Source: Candidatus Dactylopiibacterium carminicum
GTDB taxonomy: Bacteria; Pseudomonadota; Gammaproteobacteria; Burkholderiales; Rhodocyclaceae
DNA: 64,000 nt
Direction of reading: 5' to 3'
NCBI RefSeq assembly: GCF_014736495.1
Contig: NZ_MDUX01000004.1
Location: forward strand, 1 to 64,000
Shown here piece by piece: positions 61,305 to 64,000 of the stretch. Both the position numbers and the translations under genes were made by a program. The notes under the pieces are model-generated. The model had not been told where the DNA came from. It saw nothing but the letters and a program-made list of their open reading frames with translations, and did not search any database. The first letter of the stretch is position 1, and every line of letters begins with the position of its first letter.

Positions 61305-62347
61305 ATGAATCACTACGCCTTTGCCAGCGACAACACAGCCCCCGTTTGCCCTGAAGCCTTGCAAGCACTGCTCGGGGCCAACGAGGGCTTTCACCCCTCT
61401 TACGGCCAGGATCGCTGGACGCAGCAAGCTTCGGACGCCATCCGCAATACCTTTGAATACGATTGCGAGGTTTTTTTCGTATTCAATGGCACCGCAGCCA
61501 ATGCGCTGTCGCTGGCGTCCCTCTGCCAAAGTTACCACTCCGTGATCTGTCACGAGCTTGCCCACGTGGAAACGGACGAATGCGGTGCCCCGGAGTTTTT
61601 CTCCAATGGCACCAAACTGCTTCTGGCAGGCGGAGAGCAAGGAAAGCTCGCACCGCAGGAGATTGCTCGTGTAGTGACGCGACGGGCCGACATCCACTAC
61701 CCGAAGCCCAAGGTTGTTTCGCTTACGCAGAGTACGGAGCTGGGCACCGTCTATACCCCTGGAGAGCTTGCAGCCATCCATGCGGAAACGACACGACACG
61801 ACACGGTCTGCATCTGCACATGGATGGCGCCCGATTCGGGAACGCCTGCGCGCATCTGGGTGTGAAACCTGCAGCGTTGACCTGGAAAGCCGGTGTGGAT
61901 GTGCTGTCGTTCGGTGGCACCAAGATGGGAATGCCGATAGGGGAAGCCATCGTCTTCTTCAACAAGGCGCTGGCGGCAGATTTCGACTATCGCTGCAAAC
62001 AGGCCGGCCAGCTTGCCTCGAAGATGCGCTATCTCACCGCCCCCTGGATCGGCATGCTGACCGATGACGCATGGCTGCGCCACTGCACGCATGCCAACGA
62101 GATGGCGGACCGCCTGGGCAGAGGTCTGGCAGCGCTTGAAGGCGTCAGCCTGGTCGCACCGGTGCAGTCCAACGCAGTGTTCGCCCAGTTGCCTGCTGAC
62201 CTGAGCAAGCACCTGAACGATGCGGGATGGGTGTTCTATCGCTTCATCGGCAATGGCGGTGCACGTTTCGTATGCTCCTGGGCTACCACCGAAGCGGATG
62301 TGGACGCGCTGCTGGCAACGGCCCGCACCTTCCGCTACGCGGCCTGA
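61305..62347 (+). pseudogene. Low-specificity threonine aldolase (beta-eliminating-lyase family), broken by an ACACG repeat expansion
   Basis: The family is a PLP enzyme that splits threonine or allo-threonine to glycine and acetaldehyde. The first frame gives FASDNTAPVCPEAL, HPSYGQDRW, FFVFNGTAANALSL and STELGTVYTPGELAAIHAETTR. The second gives LHLHMDGARFGNA and the PLP Lys in LSFGGTKMGM, ending FVCSWATTEADVDAL. At 61791-61805 there are three tandem ACACG units. With two units the gene reads E-T-T-R-H-G-L-H-L-H-M-D without a break and is exactly 346 codons long. The break is therefore a 5-base duplication and not decay. Confidence 0.9.
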
Positions 62348-62366
62348 ACCGTTCGCCTTTTGATGC

Positions 62367-62386
62367 ACCGGGCCGCCCCGCCCGGT
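62367..62386. terminator. Weak hairpin between convergent genes
   Basis: ACCGGGC-CGCCCC-GCCCGGT forms a 7-bp stem in the 52-base spacer between the threonine aldolase and S9 peptidase stops. No T-run follows in either direction. Confidence 0.4.
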
Positions 62387-62399
62387 TCTGCAACGTCGT

Positions 62400-64000
62400 T
62401 CAGGGGCTGGGCCGGCCTTGATCTTCGAGCAGTTGCCAGTTCGGAGGCGACCGCCCCATGAGCGTACGGACGAAGAAGTCATAGCGCTTGTGGTCACCAT
62501 ACGACCCTCCCAGGGTATGCCCCACGCCGGGCATGAAGACCAGTTCGAAATCCTTCTTTGCGCGGATCAATGCATCTGCTACGCGTAACGTGGAGGCCGG
62601 ATCGACGTTATCGTCCAGCTCACCGACCAGCAACATGAGCGGTCGGGTCAGACGCCAGGCATTGTCGACGTTCGATGAGGCGGCATACCCGGGCCCTACC
62701 GGATAACCCATCCATTGCTCGTTCCACCAGCGTTTGTCCAACCGGTTGTCATGACTGCCGGCTGCGGCGAAAGCCGCCTTGTAGAACTCGGGATGGTGCA
62801 GCACGGCAGCCATGGCGCTGTGGCCCCCGGCGGAAGCACCAAAGATGCCGACGCGCGAAATGTCCATCCAGGGACGGGTCTGCGCCGCGGCCTTGATCCA
62901 CGCGATGCGATCCGACAGGCCGCTATCGGCCAGGTTTTTCCAGATCACATTCTCGAAGCTGCGTGAGCGGAAGGAAGTGCCCATGCCATCGATCTGCACG
63001 ACGATGAAACCCAGCTCGGCCATTGCCGTCATCGGCCAGTGATCCGGCATGAAGCGCTTAGGCACGAATTGCCCGCCAGGACTCGCGTAGATGCACTCGA
63101 TCACGGGATAGACGCGTGAGGGATCGAAATCGGATGGACGGATGATCACGCCCCAAATATCCGTTACACCATCCCGCCCCTTGGCTACAAAGGGCTCGGG
63201 AGCCGACCACCCCAAGGTTTTCAAGGTGCGATCATCCACACGCTCGACCGGCATGAGCACTTCGCCTGTCAGGGCATCACGTACCGCGGTTTGTGGTGGC
63301 AAGGAAAGCGTGGACCAGCGATCCAGCAGATAACGGCCATCGGGTGAAAGCCAGGCCGAATGCATGCCCGGCGCGGGTGTGATATCCCGCATATCCTTGC
63401 CATCGAAGCCGATCCTGTAATACCGGATCAGATAGGGATCCTCGGCCGGATTCACGCCATTCGCGGAGAAGACGATTTCGCGTCGCAGCTCATCGACACG
63501 CAGGACATCGCGCACATACCAGAGGCCATGCGTGATCTGGCGGATCTTCCGTCCGGAAACACGCTCATACAGATACAGATGGTTATACCCGTCCCGCTCA
63601 CTCGCCCACAGCATGTGGCGATCATCTGCCAGATCAAAGCGGTAGATCCGTGGCAGGTTGATGTAGGTATCGCTGCGCTCTTCCACCTGAGACCACACGC
63701 GACCATCGCTGGCGGACATGCCCAGCACGCGGTAGAGCTGGTAGGCCCGGTCTGCATAATCGAAGCTCAGGACATCACCGCGCCGGTTCCAGCGAAAGCC
63801 GTCGAGACGATACGGATCGGGAAACAGCGCCGGATCAGCCTCGAGTACCTTGCCGTCAATGCCAAAGATGCGGGGCTCCCGCTGGATCACCGGATCACCG
63901 GCACGTGGGTAATGACGTGTCTGCAACCGAGGCAGACCGCCCTCCCGAGGCGTCGATTCGAGCAACAACAGCGACCTTTCGGCCGGCAAGGTAATACGCG
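62400..64000 (-). CDS. S9 family serine peptidase (dipeptidyl peptidase IV/prolyl oligopeptidase type), 5' partial
   Basis: The frame is open through the window edge, so the N-terminus is missing. The visible 530 or so residues hold part of the beta-propeller (FRWNRRGDVLSFDYADR, LWASERDGYNHLYLYE, GMHSAWLSPDGRYLLDRW). The alpha/beta hydrolase domain follows: PVIECIYASPGGQFVPK, the nucleophile elbow FGASAGGHSAM, the Asp in LLVGELDDNVDP and the His in MPGVGHTLGG. The elbow reads G-A-S-A-G-G where classic DPP IV enzymes have G-W-S-Y-G-G, so substrate preference may differ. Family length is about 700-750 residues. No signal peptide can be judged. Confidence 0.88.
   Translation of the reverse strand, partial: RITLPAERSLLLLESTPREGGLPRLQTRHYPRAGDPVIQREPRIFGIDGKVLEADPALFPDPYRLDGFRWNRRGDVLSFDYADRAYQLYRVLGMSASDGRVWSQVEERSDTYINLPRIYRFDLADDRHMLWASERDGYNHLYLYERVSGRKIRQITHGLWYVRDVLRVDELRREIVFSANGVNPAEDPYLIRYYRIGFDGKDMRDITPAPGMHSAWLSPDGRYLLDRWSTLSLPPQTAVRDALTGEVLMPVERVDDRTLKTLGWSAPEPFVAKGRDGVTDIWGVIIRPSDFDPSRVYPVIECIYASPGGQFVPKRFMPDHWPMTAMAELGFIVVQIDGMGTSFRSRSFENVIWKNLADSGLSDRIAWIKAAAQTRPWMDISRVGIFGASAGGHSAMAAVLHHPEFYKAAFAAAGSHDNRLDKRWWNEQWMGYPVGPGYAASSNVDNAWRLTRPLMLLVGELDDNVDPASTLRVADALIRAKKDFELVFMPGVGHTLGGSYGDHKRYDFFVRTLMGRSPPNWQLLEDQGRPSP

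Overview
The window reads as a chromosomal piece of a GC-rich Gram-negative bacterium, most like a beta- or gammaproteobacterium. It has HrcA together with a sigma-32-type promoter, type-II QueF, PepN, HtpG, Glk, TonB/ExbB/ExbD, outer-membrane receptors and RND efflux. I cannot fix the genus from sequence alone. Most genes are intact and densely packed. Five are broken by a frameshift or an in-frame stop: the YeaD-type mutarotase, aminopeptidase P, a thioredoxin-linked paralogue, the TonB-dependent receptor and a threonine aldolase. That pattern means either local decay or imperfect sequence.

Layout. 1-4.1 kb: 3' end of an acetate/succinate transporter with a strong terminator, an ABM-domain monooxygenase, 3-methyladenine glycosylase Tag, a frameshifted hexose-6-phosphate mutarotase, a small membrane protein and HrcA. 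4.4-21.5 kb: a complete catecholate (enterobactin-type) siderophore locus made of two divergent operons around a promoter with two Fur-box-like sites. The leftward operon makes 2,3-dihydroxybenzoate (entC, entE, isochorismatase, entA) and then takes up and opens the ferric siderophore (binding protein, one FecCD permease, ATPase, Fes/BesA-like esterase). The rightward operon holds a YncE-like secreted propeller protein, an MFS exporter, a free-standing aryl carrier protein, an EntF-type C-A-PCP-TE synthetase and an M20 amidohydrolase translationally coupled to EntF. 21.5-23.6 kb: glucokinase between two repeat-rich spacers.

23.6-31.3 kb: HtpG behind a sigma-32-like promoter, two sensor kinases (the second a multi-PAS hybrid) and QueF. 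31.5-38.3 kb: a TetR (YbiH-type) regulator and an RND tripartite pump, with related palindromic operators at both promoters. 38.4-43.6 kb: a DUF1543 protein, PepN and a frameshifted aminopeptidase P.

43.6-59.5 kb: a second iron/TonB region. FecI sigma factor, FecR, TonB, ExbB and ExbD lie in one direction. An SbmA/YddA-type ABC transporter with PmbA (TldE) and TldD lies in the other. A FecA-like receptor with an STN signalling domain is followed by three tandem thioredoxin-related paralogues and pyroglutamyl peptidase. The tonB, transporter-tldE-tldD and receptor operons share one unusual upstream motif, CTGTCACTTTTC-N11-CACA, in the same orientation. This suggests a FecI-controlled regulon coupling TonB-dependent uptake to peptide processing. 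A short inverted-repeat-bounded element occurs twice, once between that motif and the transporter gene. 59.5-64 kb: an Lrp/AsnC regulator divergent from a MetC-type lyase and a threonine aldolase broken by a third copy of ACACG, then an S9 peptidase that runs off the window end.
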